Assembly (NCBI GenBank): GCA_964036045.1
Contig: OZ038380.1
Span: 65,022,591-65,086,590, forward strand
DNA: 64,000 nt
Reading direction: 5' to 3'
Source of the DNA: Eutreptiella sp. 'Long Island Sound 2002'
Taxonomy: Eukaryota > Euglenozoa > Euglenophyceae > Eutreptiales > Eutreptiaceae
Below, one piece after another: positions 18,701-27,557 of this stretch. Every line of letters starts with the position of its first letter. Positions within the stretch are counted from its first letter, which is position 1. Below the pieces are notes generated by a model. That model was not told the origin of the DNA. It saw nothing but the letters and a program-made list of their open reading frames with translations, and searched no databases. The translations under genes and the position numbers were made by a program.

Positions 18701-19431
18701 TGGTCGGCCGGCCAGGTGTGGAGGTCCCGGGCGATGTCCTCCGCGGTCCCTGTGGGGGCGTCCTCTGGTGCCAGGTGCCACATGACGGCGAGCACCGCCC
18801 ATGTGGAAAAGGGCCACGCCCGCGGGGGGGTGTACACCTGGATGGTCCACTGTGGGCACGCCCGCCGCACGCGGGACACGTGGAGCACCCCTCGGACCAT
18901 GTCCGCCGCCAGGACCAGCACCATTCCCGAGGGATCCACAATGATCCCCTCTGCGGGTCCACCGTGGCGGCCCCGGGTTTGCAGGGCCACCGCCGCCTGT
19001 CCCGCGTGGGTGACGCGGTCAACGGCCTCCTGGATGTTCACGCTGCCGCTCGCGGTCTCATCCAGGATCCATCCCTGCGTCACCCCGTAGCGTAGGGCGG
19101 CGCGTGCGGCCGCGGGTTTCACCTCGGGCAACGCTCCGTCGTCTGCATCGGGCTGGGGGTGCTGTTTGGGGCACCAGCCTTCGCCGGTGCAATGGCCCCG
19201 TTTCCACGCGGGGCAGATCGCGGATACGCTGCCCGCCGGCGGCGCCGGTTCCGCGGGCGCGCCCCCCGTGGGGGGCTCCGGCACTGCCTCCAGGTCGGAG
19301 TCTGTGCCCGTGTCCTCTTGTGGGGGGTCTCCTTCGCCGTCTCTGAGTCCCAGCGCCCTGATGACCTCGTGTGCTTCGTCCAGCGTCGGAGATCGGGGGC
19401 GTGTCTTGCGTGGTGCCGCGGGTTTCTCCAT
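15736..19431 (-). CDS. LINE ORF1: Gag-like protein with CCCH and C2H2 zinc fingers and a C19-peptidase-like region
   Basis: The chosen start is the ATG at 19429-19431 (MEKPAAPRK), because an upstream in-frame ATG at 19536 lies in the last, degenerate array unit. Numbering from 19536: a CCCH finger C-X7-C-X5-C-X3-H at residues 108-126, then a long folded region. Around 659-673 there is an NCGAVAWMAACRHL segment, resembling the NxGNTCYMN box of ubiquitin-specific (C19) peptidases but with Ala at the nucleophile position. Around 811-860 come YQAIVHGHAGGYRSH, GGRWAVW and AYYMSAD, like the C19 histidine box. A C2H2 finger CX2CX12HX3H lies near 1128-1148. It ends in TGA (15736-15738), directly followed in frame by the endonuclease. 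LINE ORF1 proteins bind the element RNA, which suits the fingers; the peptidase-like call is tentative. Confidence 0.8.
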   Translation of the reverse strand: MEKPAAPRKTRPRSPTLDEAHEVIRALGLRDGEGDPPQEDTGTDSDLEAVPEPPTGGAPAEPAPPAGSVSAICPAWKRGHCTGEGWCPKQHPQPDADDGALPEVKPAAARAALRYGVTQGWILDETASGSVNIQEAVDRVTHAGQAAVALQTRGRHGGPAEGIIVDPSGMVLVLAADMVRGVLHVSRVRRACPQWTIQVYTPPRAWPFSTWAVLAVMWHLAPEDAPTGTAEDIARDLHTWPADQEYPWRRPRGGLPVAPAAEGLSLAATLQRHPDKYARHFLQTGTVPAAPPDSEWRWDAGVAQPLPGPWTLPLWYLPMGTLAHATQAVKGAFPQPPLPGVALLRSLQAGAAWVRWREGKGRSSPYFPMVQGQALIHAEGMGTVEWGAIVPGTACRWITAAAPQPMRSPPACHRLLRMVPSLAPRHAFTRDVWKAVLSHTREWLTNPGTRYPPGPVLEQLTAPTPGVLHALHRASALTKQLKDEVLDLALEPLRVLYPQAHIPPAGTSNRLGRLGLQRRVEAAHPGGVVEQWLTLRNPSAAEGHWYLHQLLFQPRAAPEHRRQNPYHTHPERRGAQNYPQPIPPALPPGQGPEALQRGPPLDTATTVQQWGGDDASGAEPDCTNCGAVAWMAACRHLTRDTTGLRQYRPTDRTALASAVAAVTMGPVAAWPAQLLPHVPCRDTRPRRPAVTHEPTAPLTAEQLYVVAAALLADGGESFVHHHGRAQIAGCIQGPQRDAPDPWHTTLRGRTRVWGAGDGAPPPGPKQGEALVLQTAGYQAIVHGHAGGYRSHILAGGRWAVWHSTARQGAFPPLSHVDWRQGPTQAYYMSADPWPLAVLLHTVSAPNKRQEPGWVNPPTLVWSPDQEEHLRAAWQGDAIRATDVPDLHAGPITHARPAATLAVAQRGQQNPQWVVCMFSPADAHVVVCDPERLPGPEAVIRVADCTRMIIKALREGEHHALLLQVRLKDNARAARPGVWPAAAHSADLKLQLAVPTTVYHWLQAFHDLRWRSKPDRQIGSTHWQTWLQADAQRDAARGLGPAPATRALDAAAPGRTLAPHTVPLANLPFEPAAEGAIRKSVQLPPARGATEPTKCPLCADKYYTSGAMLEHLAWHAVHAAAPADDKEAAANILQGRARRSPWHAPYTRRPPPQAADHADGGEEAPGAAPGAGGAAPPGSMSIPAGLAPLAPLTPPVPRAPLWAPLGTGSADAAHPDALAAPANPAAMPTRDS

Positions 19432-19499
19432 TGCTATGTCGCTGTGTCTAAGAGCAGGGGGCGGGGTGCGGATGTCCCGTGGCTGGTGCGTTGGTGCGT

Positions 19500-22400
19500 T
19501 GGTGCGTTGCTCGGTGTGGGGGCGGTGGATGGGCATCCCCGGGGGGGCGCCTTCCAGTGTTGCGAGGGGCGTCCGGTGTTAGGCGCTGTCCCTCCCCCGG
19601 CCGCTCGTCCTCCGGAGCGTGCAGCCAGGGTGCCGCGACCCGCGTGTCCCGGGCGCGGTCGATGCGGGCAGTGGACCCTGCACCGGCCCCACAGCGTGTG
19701 CCCTTGCGGGCCGGCGTTGCTCGCTGTGGGGGTGGCGGGAGGGCGTCCCCGGGGGGGGGTGCCTTCCACCGTTGTGAGGGGCGCCTGGTGTCAGGCGCTG
19801 TCCCTTCCCCGGCCGCTCGTCCTCCGGAGCGTGCAGCCAGGGTGCCGCGACCCGCGTGTCCCGGGCGCGGTCGATGCGGGCAGTGGACCCTGCACCGGCC
19901 CCACAGCGTGTGCCCTTGCGGGCCGGCGTTGCTCGCTGTGGGGGTGGCGGGAGGGCGTCCCCGGGGGGGGGTGCCTTCCACCGTTGTGAGGGGCGCCTGG
20001 TGTCAGGCGCTGTCCCTTCCCCGGCCGCTCGTCCTCCGGAGCGTGCAGCCAGGGTTCCGCGACCCGTGTGTCCCGGGTGCGGTCGATGCGGGCATGTGGA
20101 CCCAGCACCGGCCCCACAGCGTGCGCCCTTGCGGGCCGGCGTTGCTCGCTGTGGGGGTGGCGGAAGGGCGTCCCCGGGGGGGTGCCTTCCACCGTTGTGA
20201 GGGGCGCCTGGTGTCAGGCGCTGTCCCTCCCCCGGCCGCGCTCGCCCTTCGTAGCGTGCAGCCAGGGTTCCGCGACCCGTGTGTCCCGGGCGCGGTCGAT
20301 GCGGGCGTGTGGACCCAGCACCGGTCCCACAGCGTGCGCCCTTGCGGGCCGACGCTGCTCGCTGTGGGGCTGGCGGAATGGCGTCCCCGGGGGGGGTGCT
20401 TTCCACCGTTGTGAGGGGCGCCCGGTGTCAGGCGCTGTCCCTTCCCTGGCGGCTCGTCCTCCGGAGCGCGCAGCCAGGGTTCCGCGACCCGTGTGTCCCG
20501 GGTGCGGTCGATGTGGGCGTGTGGACCCAGTACCGGCCCCACGGCGTGCGCCCTTGCGGGCCGGCGTTGTTCGCTGTGGGGGTGGCGGAAGGGCGTCCCC
20601 GGGGGGGGCCGCCTTCCACCGTTGTGAGGGGCGCCTGGTGTCAGGCACTGTCCCTCCCTCGGCCGCTCGGCCTCCGGAGCGTGCAGCCAGGTTCCGCGAC
20701 CCGCGTGTCCCGGGCGCGGTCGATGCGGGCAGTGGACCCAGCACCGGCCCCACAGCGTGCGCCCTTGCGGGCCGACGCTGCTCGCTGTGGGGGTGGCGGA
20801 AGGGCGTCCCCGGGGGGGGTGCCTTCCACCGTCGTGAGGGGCGCCTGGTGTCAGGCGCTGCCCCTCCCCCGGCCGCTCGTCCTTCGGAGCGTGCAGCCAG
20901 GGTTCCGCGACCCGTGTGTCCCGGGTGCGGTCGATGCGGGCGTGTGGACCCAGCACCGGCCCCGCAGCGTGCGCCCTTGCGGGCCGGCGTTGCTCGCTGT
21001 GGGGGTGGCGGAAGGGCGTCCCCGGGGGGGGTGCCTTCCACCGTTGTGAGGGGCGCCTGGTGTCAGGCGCTGTCCCTTCCCCGGCCGCTCGTCCTCCGGA
21101 GCGTGCAGCCAGGGTTCCGCGACCCGTGTGTCCCGGGTGCGGTCGGTGCTGGCGTGTGGACCCAGCACCGGCCCCACAGCGTGCGCCCTTGCGGGCCGGC
21201 GTTGCTCGCCCTGGGGGTGGCGGAGGGGCGCCCCCGGGGGGGTTGCCTACCACCGTTGTGAGGGGCGCCTGGTGTCAGGCGCTGCCCCTCCCCCGGCCGC
21301 TCGTCCTTTGGAGCGTGCAGCCGGGGTTCTGCGACCCGTGTGTCCCGGATGCGGTCGATGCGGGCGTGTGGACCCAGCACCGGCCCCGCAGCGTGCGCCC
21401 TTGCGGGCCGGCGTTGCTCGCTGTGGGGTCGGCGGAAGGGCGTCCCCGGGGGGGGTGCCTTCCACCGTTGTGAGGGGCGCCTGGTGTCAGGCGCTGTCCC
21501 TTCCCCGGCCGCTCGTCCTCCGGAGCGTGCAGCCAGGGTTCCGCGACCCGTGTGTCCCGGGTGCGGTCGGTGCGGGCGTGTGGACCCAGCACCGGCCCCA
21601 CAGCGTGCGCCCTTGCGGGCCGGCATTGCTCGCTGTGGGGGTGGTGGAAGGGCGTCCCCGGGGGGGGGTGCCTTCTACCGTTGTGAGGGGCGCCTGGTGT
21701 CAGGCGCTGTCCCTCCCCCGGCCGCCAGTCCTCCGGAGCGTGCAGCCAGGGTTCCGCGACCCGTGTGTCCCGGGTGCGGTCGATGCGGGCGTGTGGACCC
21801 AGCATCGGCCCCACAGCGTGCGCCCTTGCGGGCTGGCGTTGCTCGCTGTGGGGGTGGCGGAAGGGCGTCCCCGGGGGGGGTGCCTTCCACCGTTGTGAGG
21901 GGCGCCTGGTGTCAGGCGCTGTCCCTCCCCCGGCCGCTCGTCCTCTGGAGCGTGCAGCCAGGGCTCCGCGACCCGCGTGTCCCGGGCGCAGCTGATGTGG
22001 GCGTGTGGACCCAGCACCAGCCCCACAGCGTGCGCCCTTGCGGGCCGGCGTTGCTCGCTGTGGGGGTGGCAGAAGGGCGTCCCCCGGGGGGCTGCCTTCC
22101 GCCATTGTGAGGGGCGCCTGGTGTCAGGCGCTGTCCCTCCCCCAGCCGCTCGTCCTCCGGAGCGTGCAGCTAGGGTTCCGCGACCCGCGTGTCCCGGGTG
22201 CGGTCGATGCGGGCGTGTGGACCCAGCACCGGCCCCACAGCGTGCGCCCTTGCGGGCTGACGTTGCCCGCTATGGGGGTGGCGGAAGGGCGTCCCCGGGG
22301 GGGGTGCCTTCCACCGTTGTGAGGGGCGCCTGGTGTCAGGCGCTGTCCCTCCCCCGGCTGCCCGTCCTCCGGAGCGTGCAGCCAGGGTTCCGCGACCCGT

Positions 22401-23440
22401 GTGTCCCGGGTGCGGTCGATGCGGGCGTGTGGACCCAGCACCGCCGGCCCCACAGCGTGCGCCCTTGCGGGTTGGCGTTGCTCGCTGTGGGGGCGGCAGA
22501 AGGGCGTCCCCGGGGGGGATGCCTTCCGCCGTTGTGAGGGGCGCCTGGTGTCAGGCGCTGTCCCTCCCCCGGCTGCTCGTCCTCCGGAGCGCGCAGCCAG
22601 GGTTCCGCGACCCGTGTGTCCCGGGTGCGGTCGATGCGGGCGTGTGGACCCAGCACCAGCCCCACAGCGTGCGCCCTTGCGGGCCGGCGTTGCTCGCTGT
22701 GGGGGTGGCGGAAGGGCGTCCCCGGGGGGGGTGCCTTCCACCGTTGTGAGGGGCGCCTGGTGTCAGGCGCTGCCCCTCCCCCGGCCGCTCGTCCTTCGGA
22801 GCGTGCAGCCAGGGTTCCGCGACCCGTGTGTCCCGGGTGCGGTCGATGCGGGCGTGTGGACCCAGCACCGGCCCCACAGCGTGCGCCCTTGCGGGCCGGC
22901 GTTGCTCGCTGTGGGGGTGGCGGAAGGGCGTCCCCGGGGGGGGCTGCCTTCCACCGTTGTGAGGGGCGCTTGGTGCCAGGCGCTGTCCCTCTCCCGGCCG
23001 CTCGTCCTCCGGAGCGTGCAGCCAGGGTTCCGCGACCCGTGTGTCCCGGGTGCGGTCGATGCGGGCGTGTGGACCCAGCACCGGCCCCACAGCGTGCGCC
23101 CTTGCGGGCCGGCGTTGCTCGCTTTGGGGGTGGCGGAAGGGCGTCCCCGGGGGGGGCTGCCTTCCTCCGTTGTGAGGGGCGCTTGGTGCCAGGCGCTGTC
23201 CCTCCCCCGGCTGCCCGTCCTCCGGAGCGTGCACCCAGGGTTCCGCGACCCGCGTGTCCCGGGTGCGGTCGGTGTGGGCGTGGGGGCCCGGCACCGGCCC
23301 CACAGCGTGCGCCCTTGCGGGCCGGCGTTGCTCGCTGTGGGGGTGGCGGAAGGGCGTCCCCGGGGGGGGTGCCTTCCACCATGGTGAGGGGCGCTTGGGG
23401 TCAGGCGCTGTCCCTCTCCCGTCTGCCCGCCGACTGCCGG
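19500..23440 (-). repeat. Tandem array of about 18 units of 212 bp, upstream of LINE ORF1
   Basis: The marker word cttccaccgt (with variants) recurs at 19551, 19763, 19975, 20186, 20400, 20613, 20823, 21035, 21247, 21459, 21672, 21884, 22096, 22308, 22523, 22735, 22948, 23161 and 23373: 18 intervals of 210-215 bp, mean about 212. Each unit holds a C-run/G-run box, CAGGCGCTGTCCCT, CGTCCTCCGGAGCGTGCAGC, GGTCGATGCGGGCGTG and GTTGCTCGCTGTGGGG. Both ends are degenerate. The array lies just 5' of ORF1 in the transcript direction, where mouse L1 carries promoter monomers of about the same length, so I infer a promoter/5' UTR array. Units are usually 212 bp, not a multiple of three, so the long frames seen inside are not a repeat protein. 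Confidence 0.92.
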
Positions 23441-24494
23441 GTGGGTTGCCGGGGTTCGTTGGGTGTGTGCGGTGTGTGTGGTATCTGTGCCGTGCGTGTC
23501 GTGGTGCGTGGTGCTGCTCTTTCCTTGGTCCTCCGGTGCTCCCCTCTCCGGTGTCTCGGTGCGGTGTTGTGCTCGCCGTGTGCCCGCCGTGTCCCCTCCT
23601 CTGTGTGCGCCCCTTGCTCGTTCGCTGGCTACCCCTTGTTCCTTTCGCGGCTTCGTTGCTCTTTACCCTTTCCTCTACTCCTCTCCCTGGCATGCACTTT
23701 TTCCGTGCCTCCGCTTTGTTGCGTGTCTCTGTCTTTTTCCTTGTCGGCCCGGGCTTCCTCTTTTGAACCTGCGTAGGGAGAGAAAGGTGCGTAAACAAGC
23801 GTGGGGCGGCGGCGGTTTTGTCGCGACACGGCACCTCGAGCTGGCTGGTACGTCATGCGACATTCGTGTGCGACCGGCTTGCGTGTAGGTTTATCGCCCC
23901 ACTTGTTCCCGGCTTGTCTCCACCCCCCTTTGGTCGCTACCTTTTCTCGTCGCCCGTTCCGCGCGCGCGGCGTGACATGCAACATACCTGCCTCTTTCCC
24001 CACTACCTTAACGTGTCCTAGTCCTCCCGCCTTGTCGGGCGTTCGCTTATGTGTGACGACAATACTTGCCTAAGCGTCTAAGACAACCCTACTTTAACGC
24101 CCGGACGACGCAGACACGAGCATACGCTTCTCTTCGGGACCTGTGAGGATAGAACATGGGTGCGTGCACGTGTGTTTGTTGGGACCCGGCACTCGCCGGC
24201 GCTATGCTATTTGTGTGTTTGCTCCCCATGTCCCCCTCCCTGGCTATTTGTGTGTTCTAACCCACGCAACTCCGCGGTTGGCGACGTGGCACGACATGGT
24301 AACATACTTGCGTTCTTGGTGGCGGTGTGTGGCTTGTCTACTATTCGTTTGCATGCGGCGGCATACCTTTTGTTCCCTTTCGCTCCCTTTCGCCTCCTAC
24401 ATAAGCGGGCGTGCGGGTGGGCGGTGGGCACGTCTCGGTTACGTAGCGTAGCGTGGCAACATACTTGGACCCCACTAGTCACGTGTGTATGCTT

Positions 24495-24527
<33 letters not shown>

Positions 24528-25460
24528 TTTTTTTTTTGTGTTGTGCTTTACCTCGCTTGTCTTTTTGTTCCTCCCCGTTTGTCCCTTCATACCATGTTGC
24601 TCGTCCGTGGCGGTGATGGCCTTGCGGCGTTCCGGGCATGCGCGTGCGGGCATACCTTTCTTTCCCTATGTGAGCGGGGGTGAGCATAGGCGTTCTTTCG
24701 GTGCCACCTCTTGTTGGTTTTCCTTGCCGGTGCGGTTTTCGTTGCGCTTTTCGTGGCGGCGCACTTTGGCGTTGTTTGACACGTTACTTGTTTTGCGCTT
24801 GTTACGGCGTTATGCACACAACATATGGCACATAACATACTTGCTTTCCGGCGGCCGGTGGCGTTGTTGTTGCTTGTGCCTATTTTTCATGCACGACATT
24901 CAACATACTTGGGTACATGTGCGGCCTCTTGTTCTTTTTGTTGTGATCCCCTTCGCGCGTATTTCCTACATGAGCGGGCTTGCATTGCTTGGTCGTGTAC
25001 TTGTGGTATATCTCCACCGTGGTGCGGTTCGTTACCTATTTATTCTCCTTGTCTACCTCTTTCCGCGTTGTGCTTGTTTCGTTGGCTTCTAGCGGTGCGC
25101 GGCACATAACATACTTGCTTGTCGGCGGCCGGTGGCGTTGTTGTTGTCTATGTGTGGGTTGTTTTGGGGCGCGCACAAGTCCCTAGCGCCTAGGGCACGC
25201 ACGTTGCTAGGTGGTTTGGGGCAAGCAACGCTCAGTTTCTTCTCCGTCGCGACTCTATTGTTCGTCTTTTTCGGTGAGTGTCCTATATTTTGCGACCTCG
25301 CCAAACAGCGGCATAAAATTGTTGGGGGGGTTTCTGACGTCGGAAAAGACGATTTTTCGCTTTATTTCTGCTGGCGGTGCGTCTTTTTCTCGTACTTTTA
25401 TTTTTCTTCTGCTTCGATCGCGCGACTGTCCGTGTTATGCCAGCACCCCAAACCCGGTGT
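23441..25460 (-). other. LINE 5' terminal leader, AT-richer and without a clear gene
   Basis: Between the array and the right target-site duplication. It is less GC-rich than the rest of the element. The word AACATACTTG occurs at 24301, 24458, 24834, 24902 and 25108, and longer similar blocks (ATAACATACTTGCTT..CGGCGGCCGGTGGCGTTGTTGTTG) occur at 24832 and 25106, so it looks like a decayed repeat. A T30 tract starts at 24497. I see no convincing protein. It probably contains the transcription start or upstream promoter part of the LINE. Confidence 0.55.
24497..24537. repeat. Long T tract (T30, G, T10)
   Basis: An uninterrupted run of 30 T (24497-24526), one G, then 10 T. On the LINE strand it is poly(A). 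It may be a slipped mononucleotide run or the remnant A-tail of something captured in the leader; the sequence alone does not decide. Confidence 0.9.
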
Positions 25461-25476
25461 GACTCTCACGGCATGC
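25461..25476. repeat. 16-bp target-site duplication, right copy
   Basis: Exact second copy of gactctcacggcatgc (first copy 1597-1612). Here it is the end of the upstream half of element B's protease region (ELHAVRV). Confidence 0.95.
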
Positions 25477-25772
25477 AACTCTAGCACATCCGGGTGCATC
25501 AGGACTTCGAGGGTATGGTCACGGATGGTGTAGATGCTGGGCTGGTCCTGCCCGTCCGCGTGGCTCTCCGTGGTCGCTCCTTCTTTCTTGCCACGTCCCT
25601 TGCCCACATACACTTCCCTTCGCAGGGCGCTCCAGGGGTTGGGAGTGGCGAAACTCAGTGGTTTTGGCTCTTCTGGAGCCTTCTTCGGCATCCGATGTGC
25701 CTTCGCTTTCTCTAGGATTCCACTGATTTTCAGAGGAGAGGCCTCCGGGGTCCCACTCCCGTGGGGGCTCCT
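25461..25772 (-). pseudogene. Element B Pol N-terminus, upstream half of the protease region
   Basis: In-frame sequence between B's Gag stop (TAG, 25773-25775) and the LINE insertion. It ends with a segment (HTLEVLMHPDVLELHAV) that aligns with QSLVELLERPEILSLHAV just before the protease of the plus-strand elements. The continuation of the same frame is at 1186-1612 on the far side of the LINE: 23,864 bp separate equivalent positions, and after allowing for that the two frames agree. Confidence 0.82.
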
Positions 25773-25775
25773 CTA
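25764..25775 (-). promoter_or_regulatory. Element B Gag UAG stop with readthrough-like context
   Basis: On the minus strand the Gag frame ends in TAG AGG AGC CCC and Pol follows in the same frame without another stop before the LINE. The plus-strand elements have TAG CGG AGC CCC at the same place (35307 and 54824). Conservation of the codons after the stop between diverged families suggests a readthrough signal; this is inference. Confidence 0.55.
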
Positions 25776-27557
25776 GAGGTGGCCTGCCGCAGCTCCCTCC
25801 TGCTGCGATCCGCTCAGACTTTGTCCACCATGTTCCTGGGCTTTGAGTTCCTCCAACGTCCTCAACATGTCCTCAGCAACCTCCTCGATCGACCTCACGC
25901 GTCGGTCTGGGCCGGGTCCTCCACCATAGCCTTTTCCTCCGCCTTTCCCTTGGCCCTTTCCTTGGCCTTTTCCACCGTCTCCGCCCTTTGCCTTCCAATC
26001 GGCAATTCGTTGCTCCTTGGGCTTCTTGTCGGGATGGGCGGCGAAGTAGGTCTTCTTGTCTTCCTCATATACCTTGCAATGTCGGTGGTCATGTGCATGG
26101 TTGTTCCCCTTGCCGTAGCAGACCCAGCAACCGTCGTGCTGTGATCTGTACTCGCGGAACGAGAGCGGCGGGTTCCCGATCCTCCGCGGTTCCTTGCGGT
26201 TCTTGGTCCTTGGGTCTAGGCGGTTCCAGCTGGACCTTTCTAGCCCATGCTCCTTCATATTGTGCGCTACGAACGCGAAGAAGTGGGCTTCTTCCTGATC
26301 CTCTCGGATGGTCGCGGTCCAGAGATTTTGGCCGCTTCCACTCCCTTCCTCTGCGGTGCCGACCGTGTCCTCCTTGACCTCTCGGTGTTGGCGATCTTCC
26401 CGATGACCTCGATGTCCATGGCCCTGTCGATCCTGCACGTGGGCCTCGTTCTTGGCGTTGAGCTTCAGCTCCACCGTGATGTACTTCACGATCTCGTCCA
26501 GGCTCAGGCGGGTGAAGATGACCTGCATCCTCAGCGGCTCCCCGCGCCTCCACTCCGCGTTGTTGAGGCCCATCAGCCTTTGCTCCATGGTGTCGCTGAA
26601 TACCTCCACGTAGACGGCGTTCTTCAACCCCAACATTCGGCTGGGCTTGCCGAGGTTTCGCCGGAAAAACTCCATTATTCCGGCGTGGGTGTCCTCTGAT
26701 GCCATGATCCGTACGGCCACGCGCTTCTTTGCTCTCTTCTTCTCCTCGTCCTCCACCCTTCTCTTCCAGTGGCCGGGGAGGACGTCCTTCAGCAGGTATC
26801 AGATCTCGCTGGACTCGTTCCAGTCCTCCACCAGCTTGAGGCTTCTTCGGTACTTGCGGATGTACCGATTCCATTCCCGGACCCTCAACTCCCCGCGCTC
26901 CAGCGGCAGCGGAATGGACCACAAATCCTCCAACTTCTGGTTGGGGGCATCCACTCGCTCCTCGTCCTCCAGCCACTGGAGGCAGGCCTGCTCCGTCTAG
27001 ATCAATCCCTCGCGGATCTGATCCCTGAGCTCCTCCTTCAGGTCCTGCGCCAGCCTGTGTGGGAATGTCCGACATACCCACTTGTCCCTTGGCGCTCCCT
27101 TCATCTCGCCGACGACCTCCTCGGCGAAGTCCTCCCAATCCAGGATGCAGTCATCCAGGATGGAGGGGTTGCCATCGTAGTAGGGGATTTTGATTCCCCT
27201 GAGGTCGTCAATCCTGATGGCGTCTCCGACGTCAGCAGCCACCACTCCACCGAGACGGATACCACCTGTGGCCGGGGGGTGTGAGTACACTCCCCGTACA
27301 TCCCTGTCCTCCATGGAGTGCGGTCCAGTTGGGCCTGAACCCATGGGGTTTGGGATGCGGGAAGGACTTGCTCCACCGGCTGTCCATATCCCCGTAGTGG
27401 GGTCCTTCACCTACAGGTTTCCGCCTGGATGGCCTCGACCATGTCAGACGGCCCTTCCCATGGTTCGCCCCTGCATGGTCTGGTTCTCCTCTTCCGCATA
27501 AACTGCATGGGCAGTCGTAGCGATCGGTGGATCCTGGGCGGCATGGGACATCTGTAC
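25776..27557 (-). pseudogene. Element B Gag, capsid and zinc-knuckle part (decayed)
   Basis: Gag of the minus-strand Ty3/gypsy element. In one frame it shows a capsid-like start (IKIPYYDGNP, cf. IKPPMYDGNP in A), an ERVDAP helix also found in A, a long helical region, NPPLSFREY and a CWVCYGKGNNHAHDHRHC knuckle (CX2CX8HX4C), then a Gly/Lys-rich tail. In-frame stops at 26997-26999 (TAG) and near 26799 (TGA), plus stops around 27415-27450, show decay. The upstream part is separated by element A1 and continues at 44784; subtracting A1 and its 4-bp duplication restores the same frame. Confidence 0.82.
27554..27557. repeat. Target-site duplication of element A1, left (GTAC)
   Basis: GTAC directly before the TG of the 5' LTR; repeated at 44784-44787 directly after the CA of the 3' LTR. 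The flanks on both sides are element B gag, in one frame when A1 is removed. Confidence 0.8.

Larger units (their letters stand above)
1613..25460 (-). mobile_element. Giant (23.8-kb) LINE-like non-LTR retrotransposon
   Basis: A single insertion bounded by an exact 16-bp duplication. Read on the minus strand, 5' to 3': a 2-kb leader (25460-23441), about 18 tandem units of 212 bp (23440-19500), ORF1 (from 19431), ORF2 with apurinic-type endonuclease and reverse transcriptase, ORF3 with RNase H and a CCHC motif, ORF4, ORF5, ORF6, a 4-kb 3' untranslated region with an internal 1-kb duplication, and a short simple-repeat tail at 1613-1633. The duplication, the endonuclease-RT order, the lack of LTRs and the repeat tail define it as a non-LTR element. 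Described LINEs are mostly about 4-10 kb, so the length is extraordinary. ORF1 to ORF5 share one reading frame, split by single stop codons. The host is element B, broken in its protease coding sequence. It is probably full length, because both the array and the leader are present. Confidence 0.9.

Noticed and set aside
19500-23440. CRISPR-like array
   Set aside because: The whole 212-bp unit is repeated without unique spacers, in a eukaryotic retroelement.
20003-23834. Long open frames inside the 212-bp array on both strands
   Set aside because: Most units are 212 bp, so the frame shifts between units; the open frames result from GC-rich repeats lacking stops, not from a repeat protein.
23441-25460. 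Plus-strand frame of 310 codons at 24160-25092
   Set aside because: Phe/Leu/Cys-rich translation across the T30 tract and decayed repeats; no domain.
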